Below the pieces are notes generated by a model. The model was not told the DNA's origin, did not search any database, and saw only the letters and a program-made list of their open reading frames with translations. Made by a program: the position numbers and the translations under genes. Of a DNA stretch of 64,000 bases, positions 22,812-34,300 are shown one piece after another. Numbering within the stretch: the stretch's first letter is position 1; each line of letters opens with the position of its first letter. Source of the DNA: Neoceratodus forsteri (lineage: Eukaryota > Chordata > Ceratodontiformes > Ceratodontidae); NCBI GenBank assembly GCA_016271365.2, contig CM028130.1:470613501-470677500 (forward strand), read 5' to 3'.

Positions 22812-23700
22812 CCTAATGCAATCCCTAAGTTTTGTAAACCACGGAAACTTCCATTTGCCTTACAACCGGTGGTTGGGGCAGAATTGGACAGACTGGAAAA
22901 AGCGGGTGTGCTGGAAAACGTTTCAAGTTCAGATTGGGCTACTCCAATTGTGGTGGTATCTAAACCAGGTGGTAAGGTTTGAATATGTGGAGATTTTAAG
23001 GTGACACTTAATCCAGTACTTAGCACAGATGTATTTCCTTTACCCTTATCACAGGAACTTTTTCACAGACTGAATGGTGGTGTGGGGTTCTCTAAACTGG
23101 ATCTCACTGATGCATACCTTCAAGTGGAGTTGGATACAGACTCTCAGAAATTGGTAGTGATTAACACACACCAAGGACTGTACAAGTACAAACGGTTATG
23201 TTTTGGCCTTAGTTCTGCACCTGCTATTTTTCAAAAAGTGATTGAGCAAACGATGGGTGATATACCAAGTGTTGCTTGCTATTTAGATGACATCATTGTC
23301 ACAGGTAAGACAGAAGCAGAACATGTATCTAACTTACAAACGACTTTAGAGACATTGCAACAGAGTGGATTCAGACTCGGGAGAGAAAAATGCCAATTTT
23401 GTCAACCAAGTGTCACATACTTAGGTCACACTATTGACAAAGATGGAATTTGTCCAAATGATAAAAAGGTGGAAGCCATTGTACACATGCCTGAACCACA
23501 GAATGTTTCAGAGTTGCGTTCATTCTTGGGTATGGTGCGCTACTATGATCGTTTCATACCTGGCTTAGCCACTAAACGTGCTATCCTAAATGAACTGTTA
23601 CATAAAGGTACTCTATGGAAGTGGACCAAGGGCCACAGTAAGGCAGTTCAAGCCATCAAGCTCTCTCGAACCGATGTGAATAATTTAACTCATTATGACC
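22812..23700 (+). pseudogene. Gypsy-B reverse transcriptase
   Basis: RT domain. After the short frame 22816-23004 the main frame 23001-23813 gives LDLTDAYLQVELD, LCFGLSSAPAIFQ, the catalytic YLDD at 23280-23291 (intact), YLGHTIDKDG and the thumb motif RSFLGMVRYYDRFIPGL. The N-terminal part ([16 protein letters not shown]) is in another frame and ends in a TGA at 22980-22982. This is the best preserved RT core among the LTR retrotransposons here. Confidence 0.88.
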
Positions 23701-24315
23701 CTAACTTACCTATCACATTGGCCTGTAACTATAGGACCTGCCCTTTTCCATACAGATCCAGAAGGAGTGGAGAATCCAAGAGCCCATGCTTCACGCAAAC
23801 TCACTGCAACTGAAAGGAGTTATTCCCAGATTCAGAGAGAGGCATTAGCGATTGTGTGTTGAGTCCAGACATTTCACCAATACCTGCTAGGTCGCAAGTT
23901 TCACCTGAAGACGGATCACAAGCCACTAGTAACAATTTTCAGTCCAGAAAAAGGAATTCCAGAGACAGCCGGTAGCAGACTTCAACGATGGGCACTAATT
24001 TTGTCTGCCTATGATTTAGAGGTTACATACCAACCAACGAACCAGCATGGAAATGCGGATGCCTTGTCGAGGTTACCAATATCCAGAGAAATGGAGTTCA
24101 ATATGGAACTTAAAGAGGAGCCATTAGTATGCCAGGTGGGGCCAGATAGTTTTCCAGTGCAATTCAAAGATATGGAGGACTGTACTGTTGTGTGTACAAT
24201 AGAGCTACAACAGTTAGATCAGCTGCCAGTACTAGCCAAGGACATTGCAAAAGTGACTAGTCAAGATGCAATTTTGAAACAAGTGTATCAGTATACGCTT
24301 GAGGGTTGGCCGTAA
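23701..24315 (+). pseudogene. Gypsy-B RNase H (broken)
   Basis: Frame changes near 23740, then an RNase H fold: a SRKLTATERSYSQIQREALA block, a stop at about 23861, LGRKFHLKTDHKPLVTIF, and from 24001 the usual QRWALILSAYDLEV end with HGNADALSRLP. The last frame extends through a nonconserved linker to a stop at 24313-24315. Confidence 0.83.
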
Positions 24316-24339
24316 AGCACTACTTGTTCAGCTAAACTA

Positions 24340-25513
24340 CTGTAAAACCCTACTATACAAGAAGACAGCAGTTGTCCATTGCTGAGGGGTATCTTCTATG
24401 GGGATTGCGTGTCATAGTACCCCAATGTTATCACTCAAATGTGCTGACTCTCTTGCATTCGGGCCATCCAGGCATTGCTAAAATGAAATCCCTAGCCAGA
24501 CTTCATGTATGGTGGCCTTCTGTTGACAGAGACATATACCAGATTGTGCAAAGATGTGAAGGTTGTGCTGTATCGATAGAAAATCTGGCAAGAGCTCCAG
24601 TTCATCATTGGGAATGACCTGAAAAACCCTGGCAAAGGTTGCATATTGATTTCAAAGGACCTTATTTAAATTCCATGTGGTTACTCTTAACTGATGCTTA
24701 TAGTAAATGGCCAGAAATTCATCAAAAGTCTTTGACAACTACTGAGAGTACCATCAAAGTGCTGAAATCTATCTTTGCTACCCATGGTTTTCCACAAGTG
24801 ATTGTCTCAGATAATGGACCACAGTTCACGTCTGTTGAATTCCAAGCATTTTGACAGCAACATGGCATCCACCATATTTTCTCACCTCCCTACCATCCAA
24901 GTTCAAATAGCGACGCGGAACGCCTGGTTCAGACTTTTAAAAACAGTATGAACAAAGCTAATCCTGTACACCGACGGCAATACAAATAGCCCTTTTGGAC
25001 TTTCTAGCGATGTATCGAACAACACCACATTGTGTCACAGGTATATCCCCTGCAGAATTGTTGTCTGGACGTCATATTCAAACTCAGTTGGACCTTCTTC
25101 ACCTTCTAGGCTATAAGTCAGTAACTGAAATGCTTCCTAAGAGCAGATCCTTCAAACCCGATGATTTTGTGTGGGTCAGGATGTATGCAGGCCCAAAGGG
25201 ATGGATAGAAGGCATGGTGGACAAAAAGTTCAGAAATGTTGTCTATGGTGTTCGACTGACTAACCAGAGGAGAGTGAAAAAACATGTGGACCAGTTACCT
25301 ACTAGGACTGAGATGGAACCAAAAAGGGATACCCAGAGTCGGGGTAGTTATCCAGCATTATTTCTTCCAGAACAAGAACAGGAAGAGATAGTGGAACCAC
25401 AGCAATTGAGACAAGATGTGGCTAAAGCTAATCAGATTCCAGTGCAACAGCCTCCAGCCCTACTACATCAGTCAGGATGTATAAGACATCCACCAAAGAG
25501 AACAGACTTGTAG
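24340..25513 (+). pseudogene. Gypsy-B integrase (broken)
   Basis: Integrase with the zinc finger (LLHSGHPGI, then CEGC), the DDE core with D at 24648-24650 (HIDFKGP), D at 24810-24812 (VSDNGPQF) and E at 24918-24920 (SDAERLVQ). The spacing between the second D and E is 35 residues, as expected. Breaks: TGA at 24616-24618, TGA at 24853-24855, and a frame change near 24990. The C-terminal region (24995-25513) has the FKPDDFVWVR barrel-like block and a glutamine-rich tail. All three catalytic residues are kept. Confidence 0.87.
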
Positions 25514-25636
25514 AGATGTAGTCTAGTGACTTAGACTAATTAAAAGGGACACTGCAGTAATAGCTTCAATAGTTTCATATTACTTCTGAATTATTTACTT
25601 TCATACTTTCTAGCTAAGTCAGGAGGGATTGCTATG

Positions 25637-25857
25637 TGTATTGCAGCTTTAAGAAATGTTAGACAGTACAGCTTTAAGAAATGTACTTCCTGTGAGCCAG
25701 TGAATCTTCTTGTGCTTATGCTGAGAACAGTTTTCCCCTTAGGTCTGAGCTGTATGGAAGTAAACAGAGAAGGCCTAAAGTTCTGTGGTGCATGTTTTTC
25801 TTTCTACCAAGACCCTGATGTGCTTAAGGTACTTATTTTCAGACACCAAATACAACA
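25637..25857 (+). repeat. Gypsy-B 3' LTR with internal duplication
   Basis: Matches the 5' LTR but the first part is duplicated: cagctttaagaaatgt occurs at about 25643 and again at about 25669. A purine-rich aggaggga at 25621 is the candidate polypurine tract. Confidence 0.82.
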
Positions 25858-26165
25858 TGAATTAGCACCAAGCAGAACTAATCAGGGTACTACCCTGGAA
25901 CCTATTCCTGATAAGAAAGACTGGGGTCTTTTTTGGTCTCTCCATCCGTAATACTGACTTATGGTAAGCAGAGGACATACAGCACCTCTGGATTCCCAAG
26001 AATGGCAATTTCACTGTTACAATTCATGGTTTTAATTTGTTCATTTTACCTGCTGTGCTATCTACGTACAACAGCTACACACCACATGCAAGCAAACATT
26101 CGGCATTAACAAATGCTTGTTTTTGTTTATGGCTGCAGCTGAAGTGGGTGCAGCCATGGTTTTTG
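25858..26165. other. No recognised feature
   Basis: AT-rich unique-looking DNA following the Gypsy-B LTR. I see no gene, repeat or regulatory motif. Confidence 0.5.
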
Positions 26166-26169
26166 CCAC

Positions 26170-26408
26170 TTCCTTTTTAAGTGATTTATGTTTTTATTTT
26201 TTATTTTATTTAGTTGTTTAACCGGTATAGCACACTAAGCCGAAAGCTTTTTTACAGGAGCGACCTGGGAGCACAAGGAGGTTAAGTGACTTGCTCAGGG
26301 TCACACAGTATGCAAGTGGAAGCTGTGGGATTCAAACCCAGGTCTGGTCTGCTGGATGTCACCAGATTTGCAGCTCAGAGCCTTAGACCACTGCGCTATA
26401 CTGCCTCC
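26170..26408 (-). mobile_element. tRNA-derived CORE-SINE (MIR-like)
   Basis: Read on the minus strand, the element starts with a tRNA-like head. An A box tagcgcagtgg is complementary to 26388-26398 and a B box ggtttgaatcc to 26328-26338. A CORE region follows (plus strand gtgacttgctcagggtcaca at about 26287), nearly identical to the MIR/CORE-SINE consensus I know. The tail ends in an A/T-rich run (plus strand ttttattttttattttattt). Its 3' tail (cacactaagccgaaagc) resembles the left ends of the repeats at 27215, 35608 and 48095, so SINE and LINE may share a tail. Confidence 0.82.
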
Positions 26409-27214
26409 TGATATTATGTATGGGAAGTAACATCCTTTTTGGTGGAGCTACCCCTATCATGTCCATAAAATCAGCATCCTCTTCATCCTCCTCTGTTTCT
26501 AGTGGGTGCGTGTTGAGGGTATCGACCATTTGTTTGACAAATGAGGAACAAGATGTGTAGTCCTCCATCTTCCTTTACCTTTGAGGGGGTTCAACATTTT
26601 GTTCAGGTGTGCCCTCTAACTCTATGGGGTCACCTTCCTTCATATGCACATAATATTCTTCTTCCTCCTGCCCCTGCAGACAGGTAGGTTGAAGCCTGAA
26701 CTGGGGGAGGCAGGTATTTTATTCAAATTTACCATAGCCTGGATTGCCTGGAAACAAGTGCCACATGTTTAATATGTTCTCTGATGAGGGTGTTTTTCTA
26801 TGCCTTCTACCTGCTCCTTTCTCCATGCAGAAGTGGCAGTGACATTATTTTCTTTTAATTTCTTTTCAGCAGACATTGTTTCCAGTGCCTGCTCTAAGGT
26901 TCTTTTATTTTTATTTTTGCCATCACTGGATTCATGTTCCCCCTTTTGGACACCCTAATATCTGCACCATCTTTGCCAAGCCTTCTGATGGCTGTGCAGT
27001 TTTATCTTTTTCTTTTTTCTTCTCACCTTTTACATTATTTGCTGCTGTACATGAGGAGATGGACCCTCAGATGCTTGTTTTTCACTATCATTGGTAACAC
27101 CCTCAGCGCCTTTTTTTATTATTTTGGGCGATACAGAGGCAGAGTGAGAAGGTGTGCTTCTTTTCAAATTTTTTACCCTTTTAAATTATTATTTTGGCAA
27201 AAAATATGTAGTAA
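26409..27214 (-). pseudogene. Decayed reading frame of unknown origin
   Basis: The minus strand from about 27150 to 26383 shows intermittently open, lysine- and glutamate-rich sequence, ending with a 61-codon ATG frame (26568-26383) that contains an acidic ETEEDEEDADFMDM stretch. The composition suggests a real but decayed coding segment, perhaps the DNA-binding accessory protein of a Harbinger-like transposon. I see no diagnostic motif, so the function is unknown. Confidence 0.3.
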
Positions 27215-27810
27215 TTTTTATTTATTTAAAAGTTTGGTAACCAGGAAAGGCACACTGAGCCAAGGCTCATTTCTAGGTGCAACCCAGGAGAAGGGGGGTA
27301 CGCAAGCAGGCAGTAACAAACATAAGAAGTGCAATACTAGCAGTTACAAACATGAAAGCTCAGTTGGCAACAATTTAACAATTTAAAACAGTGAATATAC
27401 AAAGGATGCTCACGTTATACAACAGTAGGTAGCACAAGATCTAGCAGCTGAGTCAGCGTGAGATGAGCCCCCCCACCCCCATGAGAGGGGGCTGAGGGGC
27501 AGGAGTGTGAGGATGCCAGGAAAATAGGAGTCACTGCTAAGATGGGAGACTGGAAGCAGAGAAGAAAATTATGGCAGGACTTACAATGTATAAAGTAATG
27601 TTGTGCACCTAAACACTTTAAATAAATCTTTTGACAGTTCACCCTTGCCAGGAGCTGAAAACAATTAGTAAAATGTTTTTGATGGTCCACAAGGTCTCTC
27701 TGACATACCAATTAGAGAGAACCTTGAAATAAACAAAAAGATTCCACCCAAAATGATGCAGTACAAGAGCCAAATTGTAAAAAAACAGCTCTTCAACTGA
27801 AGAAACTGTG
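27215..27810 (-). mobile_element. Dispersed retroposon, copy 1
   Basis: Begins tttttatttatttaaaagtt then tggtaaccaggaaaggcacactgagcc. The same start and the following ~400 bp recur at 48095-48700 and, split by LINE-B, at 35608-35834/43580-43790. The T-rich left edge is an A-rich tail on the minus strand, so the copies are retroposed in minus orientation. No protein is recognised; probably the 3' region of a LINE. Confidence 0.6.
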
Positions 27811-27821
27811 ATCTGGACAAG

Positions 27822-28625
27822 GGTTTTTATTCGTATCCTCTGGTGAGAGGAAGCTGTACAAGTGATTTCAGGTCTGAGACACCTCAAACCTAGGTATTAC
27901 TCGTTTTATTGAAGGGACTGTGGTGGTGTCCCATCCCTATATTCTACCAAGCACTCATTTGCCTTGCCAGTGCAGTGTGGGGCTGTGGAGCACTGCCAAG
28001 CCCTCCGCTCCCTTAACACATCACTGTAGCCTTGTGGGGAACTGTTAAGGTTGCAATTTGCCAATAAAATGGTGACCACTGGTTCAAACCCACCCTAGGT
28101 GGTGAAATACTTATTTTACTTATCTTTATACTTTGCACACCAGCACCAAACCAGAAGTTACAAAGGAAGGCACTTCTGGTTTTCCAGTATTTTAGTGACA
28201 GCCCCAGCAAGCGGCAGTATGCCTAGACAGGGAGTTTTATTCATATCCTCTGGTGAGAGGAAGCTGTACAAGTGATTTCAGGTCTGAGAGACCACACACC
28301 TAGATATTACTCATTTATCAAAGGGACTGTGGTGGTGACCTTTTCCTATAATGTACCAAGCACTCATTTGCCTTGCAGTCCATTGTTGGACTGTGGAAGA
28401 CTGCCATACCCTCTGCTCCTCTAACACATCAATTTAGCCTTGTGGGGAACTGCTAGGGTTGCGAATTGCCAATAAAGGGTGACCACTGGCTCAAACCCAC
28501 CCTAGGTGGTGAAATATTTGCTTATTTTACCTATTTGTATACTTTACACACCAGCGCCAGACTGGAAGTTGCAGGGGAAGGTACTTCTGGTTTTCCAGTA
28601 TTTTAGTGACATCCCCGATGAGCGG
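27822..28625. repeat. 410-bp tandem duplication
   Basis: Two copies with a 410-bp period: tatcctctggtgagaggaag occurs at 27834 and 28244, and the match continues to tttccagtattttagtgaca in both. Divergence between copies is moderate, with small indels. Short palindromes (accagaagt/acttctggt) lie at the right of each copy. No gene. Confidence 0.85.
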
Positions 28626-28962
28626 GGCAAGGACACACGGGGCTGTGCTCAAAAACATGCACAGAGACAAGTGCGTCTGTGCATGTCTGGCATGTACAGC
28701 AGGCTCAGTGGGGCTGTGGGCCAGGGATCCTACACATCTGAAGCCACGCATAAGAATCCCCATGTCAGTTAAAATAAGCACATCCATTACACCTTACTAA
28801 GAGTGGAGACTATAACTATAATGAAAGCTATTAGAAGACTCTAGTACAAACAACAAGACTTGTCATAACAATACTTCTCATCACCAGCTAAACAGAGGAG
28901 GGAGACAGAGAGAGAGAGGGGGAGAGAGAGAGTCTGATAAGTGTGTGAGAGAGAGAACAAAA
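28626..28962. other. Unassigned DNA with GA-rich microsatellite
   Basis: A GA-rich tract (gagagagagaggggg) at about 28895-28955 abuts the first ORF of the CR1 element and may belong to its 5' UTR. The rest has no recognised feature. Confidence 0.5.
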
Positions 28963-30000
28963 ATGGCTCCAACTACCGAACTATTAAGATTACTATGCAA
29001 AGATGGTTCACTAATTCAGTGCACCATATGCAAAATGTATGCTGAAAAACCCTTACTAATCATTGAAGAGCAGTTTTCTTGCATTAAATACCAATCCTTT
29101 TGTGAATTACAGTCTGAACTGATCCCAGTGAAAGCCGAACTGAGAGGATACATGAATCTGTAAAAAAACACAAATGCTGATAATCCCCAGAAAACCGTAT
29201 TAGTAACACAGGAAAAAAGAACTACAACCAGTAACAAAAAAAGGGCAGGAGAAGAAGACCAAATCATCAGTGAAGTACACGTAATCAATAAGAAGACCAT
29301 ATCATCAGTGAAGTACACATAATCAATAAGGACAGTGAGACAGAAGCAGTTGACTCAGACAACCTAGCAAATAACAAATGGTATACAGTACAACAACAAA
29401 ATCATTTAAAAAAACATAGGCAGGCAGATGACACATTTGAATTAACACAGACTAACAGATATAGTACCCTTTCAGATAAGGCATGTGAAGCAACAGAACA
29501 GGAACCAAAGGCAAAAGCAGTAAAAACAAACCAAGACAGATGCTGGTAATAGGGGATTCTATAATCAAATGTTGTGATTCTGTAATCTGTTGTCATGACA
29601 GGTTAAACAGAATGGTCTCCAGCTTTTCAGGAGCAAAAGTAAATGACCTATGTAAAAGAGTGTGAGACATATTAAAAATGTGATAAAACCCCAATTGTAA
29701 CCATTCATGTAGGCACAAACAATATTGGCCACCATCACGAGAAAGATATCTGTTATGATTTTCTAGAAATGGGTAAGAACATCAGAAAAACAGATGCAGA
29801 AGTAATTATTTTCAGAATCCTCCCCATTTCCAGAGCTAAGGTAAAAAAACAACACAATAGTCAGAATAAACACCTACAGAACTGGTGTAGGCAAGCAGGC
29901 TTAAGATTTATTGACTCCTGAGCCCACTTTCACAAAAAGCACCACCTTTACTGCAAGGACGGACTACATCTAAATGATATGGTGCTTACATACTAGGGAG
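28963..30000 (+). pseudogene. CR1 ORF1 with SGNH/esterase motifs (broken)
   Basis: ORF1 of CR1, an RNA-binding and esterase-like protein that assists retrotransposition. The first frame starts at ATG 28963 and carries a CX2C pair (CTICKMYAEK), ending at 29163. In later frames the SGNH hydrolase blocks are readable: block I IGDSIIK with GDS at 29552-29560, block III GTNN at about 29712-29723, and block V DGLHLN at about 29958-29975. Several frameshifts and stops make it non-functional. Confidence 0.78.
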
Positions 30001-30109
30001 ACTCATAAAGGCCAACATGGAAGTGATCCCTTTAAACTGAGTCCTCGGGGAAGGGAAAGAGGGCACAAAATGACTGCACCCTACTGTAAAACGTACGCAC
30101 CAAGGACAC

Positions 30110-31018
30110 CTGAAGTGCCTTCTATCTAATGCTAGAAGCCTTAACAATAAAATGCGAGAGCTCAAGTCTATATTGCATGCAGATCAAGATATAAGTATCA
30201 TATTAATAACATGGTGGACTGAGATGGGCAACTGGGACAGGGAGTTTTCAGGGTATGAACTGGTAATGCATAACAGAAAATAAAAAAGGGAGGAGGAATC
30301 CCAATTTAGACAGTTTAAGAGTAACAGATATTATATTCAAAATAAAAATAACAACACCCAATACTGAAACCTTGCCATTAAACATATGGAGTAAGGCAAC
30401 CGAAAATATAGTCACAGGCCTCTGCTACAGACTGCCATCATGTGAAGAAAATATTAATCAAAAAATCATAAACGAACTAACTAAAGCATGTCAATTAGGA
30501 AGGATCGTATTTGTAGGAGACTTCAACCACAGCAGCATAGATAGCAAAAACCAAACAAGTCATACTAAACAGGGTACCATGTTCCTAAGTACATGCATAG
30601 AGTTTAGCCATGACCAACATGTGTCAACACCTACAAGGGGGGGCATACTGATTCCTTGTTTTGAGTACTGAGACTATAGAAATCTCCAAGTGTAAGGTTA
30701 ATCAACCACTAGGTAACAGTGATGATTCTTGTATAACATTTATTGTAAAACTAGCCATAGACAGGACAAAAGGCTGCACTGAGTTATAATTATATAATAC
30801 CTCAAATATAAACAGCATCAAAAGAGATCTTGCTAAAATCAACTGCCAATCTATACTTGAAGATAAACGCACTGAAGAATGCTATTCTAATTCTAAAGTA
30901 TAACATCTTAAAGATCTACAACAAACACATAAAAAGAAATACAAAATGTAACAACAAAGGAATAAAACCCAAATGGCTACGTAGGCTCAATTCTGGCCTA
31001 CAGGCCAAAGGATTCTGA
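30110..31018 (+). pseudogene. CR1 ORF2 endonuclease part (broken)
   Basis: The APE-type endonuclease of CR1 ORF2. It begins with a LLSNARSLNNKMREL block near 30120. A frame at 30372-30671 then gives NIVTGLCYRLP, FVGDFNHSSIDS (the GDFN catalytic motif) and a TPTRGG block, which is the usual end of the CR1 endonuclease. Beyond 30680 the frame decays and no RT palm motif follows. Confidence 0.75.
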
Positions 31019-31384
31019 CAAAATGTTAGAAGTCTGTATACTTCAGCCTAACCAACAATAGACATGCTCTGAGGAGTCTGTCCTGAAAGACTTATTTCAA
31101 AGCATTCTACAGCCAAACAGTTCTGCCAAATATTAATTCATGTACTTAGACATAACTCAGTTGAGAGACTGTGCTTGGAGGATACCGCCCGCCAGGTTTC
31201 ACACATTCATCTCCCACCCTGTGATAAGCACAGTGGAGTCAAAAGGGATAGGTAAGGGGGTGGCACAGAAAGTGCTGTAGACCTGTTGGGATCTACACTG
31301 TAAGCAATCTAACAAAAAAGGTGCAACTGGATGGGCCATGCAGCCCTTATCAGCCATCCGCTTCTATGTTTCTATGTTTCTACC

Positions 31385-34300
31385 CCCCCAGTATGGTAAG
31401 ACCTGTATACCAGCAGTACTGACAAACCTGTATCCCCGTACTGACAGACCACATTCCTTAGTACTGACAGCCCTGTATCCCTCAGTCCTGACAGGGCAGA
31501 ATATACCAATACTGAGAGACACTGTATCTCCCAGTACTGACAGACCTTATCCACCAGTACTGACAGACCTGTATTCGCCAGTACTGACAGAACTGAATTT
31601 CCCAGTACTGACAGACCTGTATCCACAAGTACTGACTGACAGACTCTGTATCTCCTAGTACTGGTAGACCTGCATCTCTCAGTACTGACAGACCTGTATA
31701 CCCAGTACTGACAGCCCTGAATCTCCCAGTATTGACAGACCTGAATCCCGCAGTACTGACAAATCTGTATACCCAGTACTGACAGACCTGTATCCTTCAG
31801 TATTGACCAACCTGTATCACTTACTGACAGACCTGCATACCCAGTACTGATAGACCTGTATCGCCAGTACTGACAGAACTGTATCCCTCAGTATTGCCAA
31901 CCTGTACCCTGACTGATGGACCTGAATACCTAGTACTGATAGACCTGTGTCGCCAATACTGACAGATCTCTATCCCCTGTGTTGACCAACCAGTATCTCC
32001 TACTGACAGACCTGTATACACAGTACTGATGTATCTGTGTCCCCAGTATTGACAGACCTGAATCCCCCCCAGTATTGACAGACCTGAATCCCCAGTATTG
32101 ACAGACCTGCCTCACCAGTACCGGCAGATGTGCATCCCACAGTACTGACAGACCTGCATCCACAGTACTGACAGATCTGCATCCCCCAGTACTGACAGAC
32201 ATGTATTCTCCAGTACTGACAGGTCTTTATCCCCAAGTACTGACAGACCTTCATCCACAGTACTGACAGACCTGCATCCTCCAGTACTGGTAGACTTCTA
32301 TCCCCCAGTACTGCTAGACCTTTATCCCCCAGTACTGACAGACCTGTATACCTCCACTACCGATAGAACTGCATCCCCCAGTACTGACAGGCTTGTATCC
32401 CCCAATAATGACAGACCTGTATCCTCCAGTACTGATAGACCTCCATCCCTCAGTACTGATAGACCTATATCCTCCAGTACTGATAGACCTGTATTCCCAC
32501 AGTACTGATAGACCTGTATACCCACTGTACTGATAGACCTGTATTCCCCACTACTGACAGACTTCTATCTCCAGTACTGATGGACCTGAATCCCCCAGTA
32601 CTGACGGACCTGAATCCCCCTATACTGACAGACCTATATCCCCAGTACTGATAGACCTGTATTCCCCAGTACTGATAGACCTATATCCCCAGCACAGTAC
32701 TGATGGACCTGTGTAGCCCCAGTACTGACAGACCTGACTCCCCCAGTTCTGACAGACCTGTATACCCCCAATACTGATAGACCGCTATCCCCCAATACTA
32801 ACAGACCTGTATCCCCCAGTACTGACAGACCTGTATATCCCCAGTACTGGCAGACCTCTATCCCCCAGTACTGACAGACCTGTATTCTCTAGTACTGATA
32901 GACCTGTATCTCCCAGTGCTAACAAAAGTGTATAACCCCAGTACTGAGAGACCTGTATATCCTCAGTACTGACAGGCCTATATCCCCCAGTACTGAAAGA
33001 CCTATATCTCCAGTACTGACATACCTGTATACCCCCGGTACTGACAAACCTACTGTATATCCCCCAGTACTGACAGACCTGTATCCTTCAGTACTGATAG
33101 ACCTGTATCCCTCAGTACTAACAAAAGTATATAACCCTAGGACTGACAGACCTGTATACCCTGGTATTGACAGGCCTATATCCCCCAGTACTGAAAGACC
33201 TGTACCTCCAGTACTGACAGACTTGTATACCCCCAGTATTGACAGACCTGTATTCCCCCAGTACTGAAAGACCTGTGTCCCGCAGTGCTCACAGATCTGT
33301 ATCCCCCAGCACTGACAGACCTGTGTCACCATACTGACAGACCTGCATCCTCCAGTACTGATAGACCTGTAGCGCCAGTACTGACAGACCTGCATCCTCC
33401 AATATTGATAGACCTGTAGCGCCAGTACTGACAGACTTGCATCCTCCAGTACTGACAGACCTGCATCCTCCAGTACTGATAGACCTGTATTCCCCAGTGC
33501 TGATAGACCTGTGTCACCCAGTACTAACAAACCTGTACAACCCCAGTACTGACAGATATGTATACCACCAGTATTGAAAGAACTATATCCCCCAGTACTG
33601 ACAGACCTGCATCCTCCAGTATTGAGAGACCTGTATTGCCAGTACTGACAGACCTGCATCCTCCAGTACTGATAGACCTGTAGCGCCAGTACTGACAGAC
33701 CTGCATCCTCCAATATTGATAGACCTGTAGCGCCAGTACTGATAGACCTGCATCCTCCAGTACTGACAAACCTGCATCCTCCAGCACTGATAGACCTGTG
33801 TCACCCAGTACTAACAAACCTGTACAACCCCAGTACTGACAGACATGTATACCACCAGTATTGAAAGAACTATATCCCCCAGTACTGACAGACCTGCATC
33901 CTCCAGTATTGAGAGACCTGTATTGCCAGTACTGACAGACCTGCATCCTCCAGTATTGATAGCCCTGTATTCTCCAGTGCTCACAGACCTGTATCCCCCA
34001 GTACTGACAAACCTGCATCCTCCAGTACTGATAGACCTGTATCCCCCAGTATTAACAAAACTGTATAGACCCAGTACTGACAGACCTATATCCCCCAGTA
34101 CTGACAGACCTGTATCCCCCAGTACTAACAAAACTGCATAACCCCAGTATTGACAGACCTATATTTCCAATACTGACAAACATGTAAATCCCCCATACTG
34201 AGAGACCATATCCCCCAATACTGACAATTCTGTTTACCCCAAATACTGACAGATCTATATCCCCTGGTTCTGACCAACCCAATGTCCACCAGTACTGACA

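Larger units (their letters stand above)
21199..25857 (+). mobile_element. Gypsy-B: plus-strand Ty3/Gypsy element with two LTRs
   Basis: A 4.7-kb Gypsy retrotransposon in the order 5' LTR, gag, protease, RT, RNase H, integrase, 3' LTR. The LTRs share the run from gcagctttaagaaat to caccaaatacaaca. The primer region directly after the 5' LTR reads aactggcgacaaggatggc. Coding regions are nearly full length but interrupted by about ten frameshifts or stops. I could not find a clean target-site duplication: gttag precedes the 5' LTR and tgaat follows the 3' LTR. Confidence 0.9.
28963..31384 (+). mobile_element. CR1 LINE, internally deleted
   Basis: A CR1-type non-LTR retrotransposon with ORF1, the endonuclease part of ORF2, and the 3' tail, but without RT. 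The tail at about 31322-31380 has the CR1 hallmark caactggatgggcc and repeats of tctatgtt. The RT-encoding 1.5-2 kb that should follow the endonuclease is missing, so the element is internally deleted rather than 5' truncated. The right edge abuts the 24-bp satellite. Confidence 0.8.

Noticed and set aside
26328..26398. A true tRNA gene
   Set aside because: A and B boxes are present but no cloverleaf; the CORE and LINE-like tail show it is a SINE.
32919..33713. 264-codon minus-strand frame, and similar ones at 33524-34018 and 44815-45585
   Set aside because: They lie wholly in the 24-bp satellite. The period is a multiple of three and the unit lacks stops in these frames, so long frames arise by chance.
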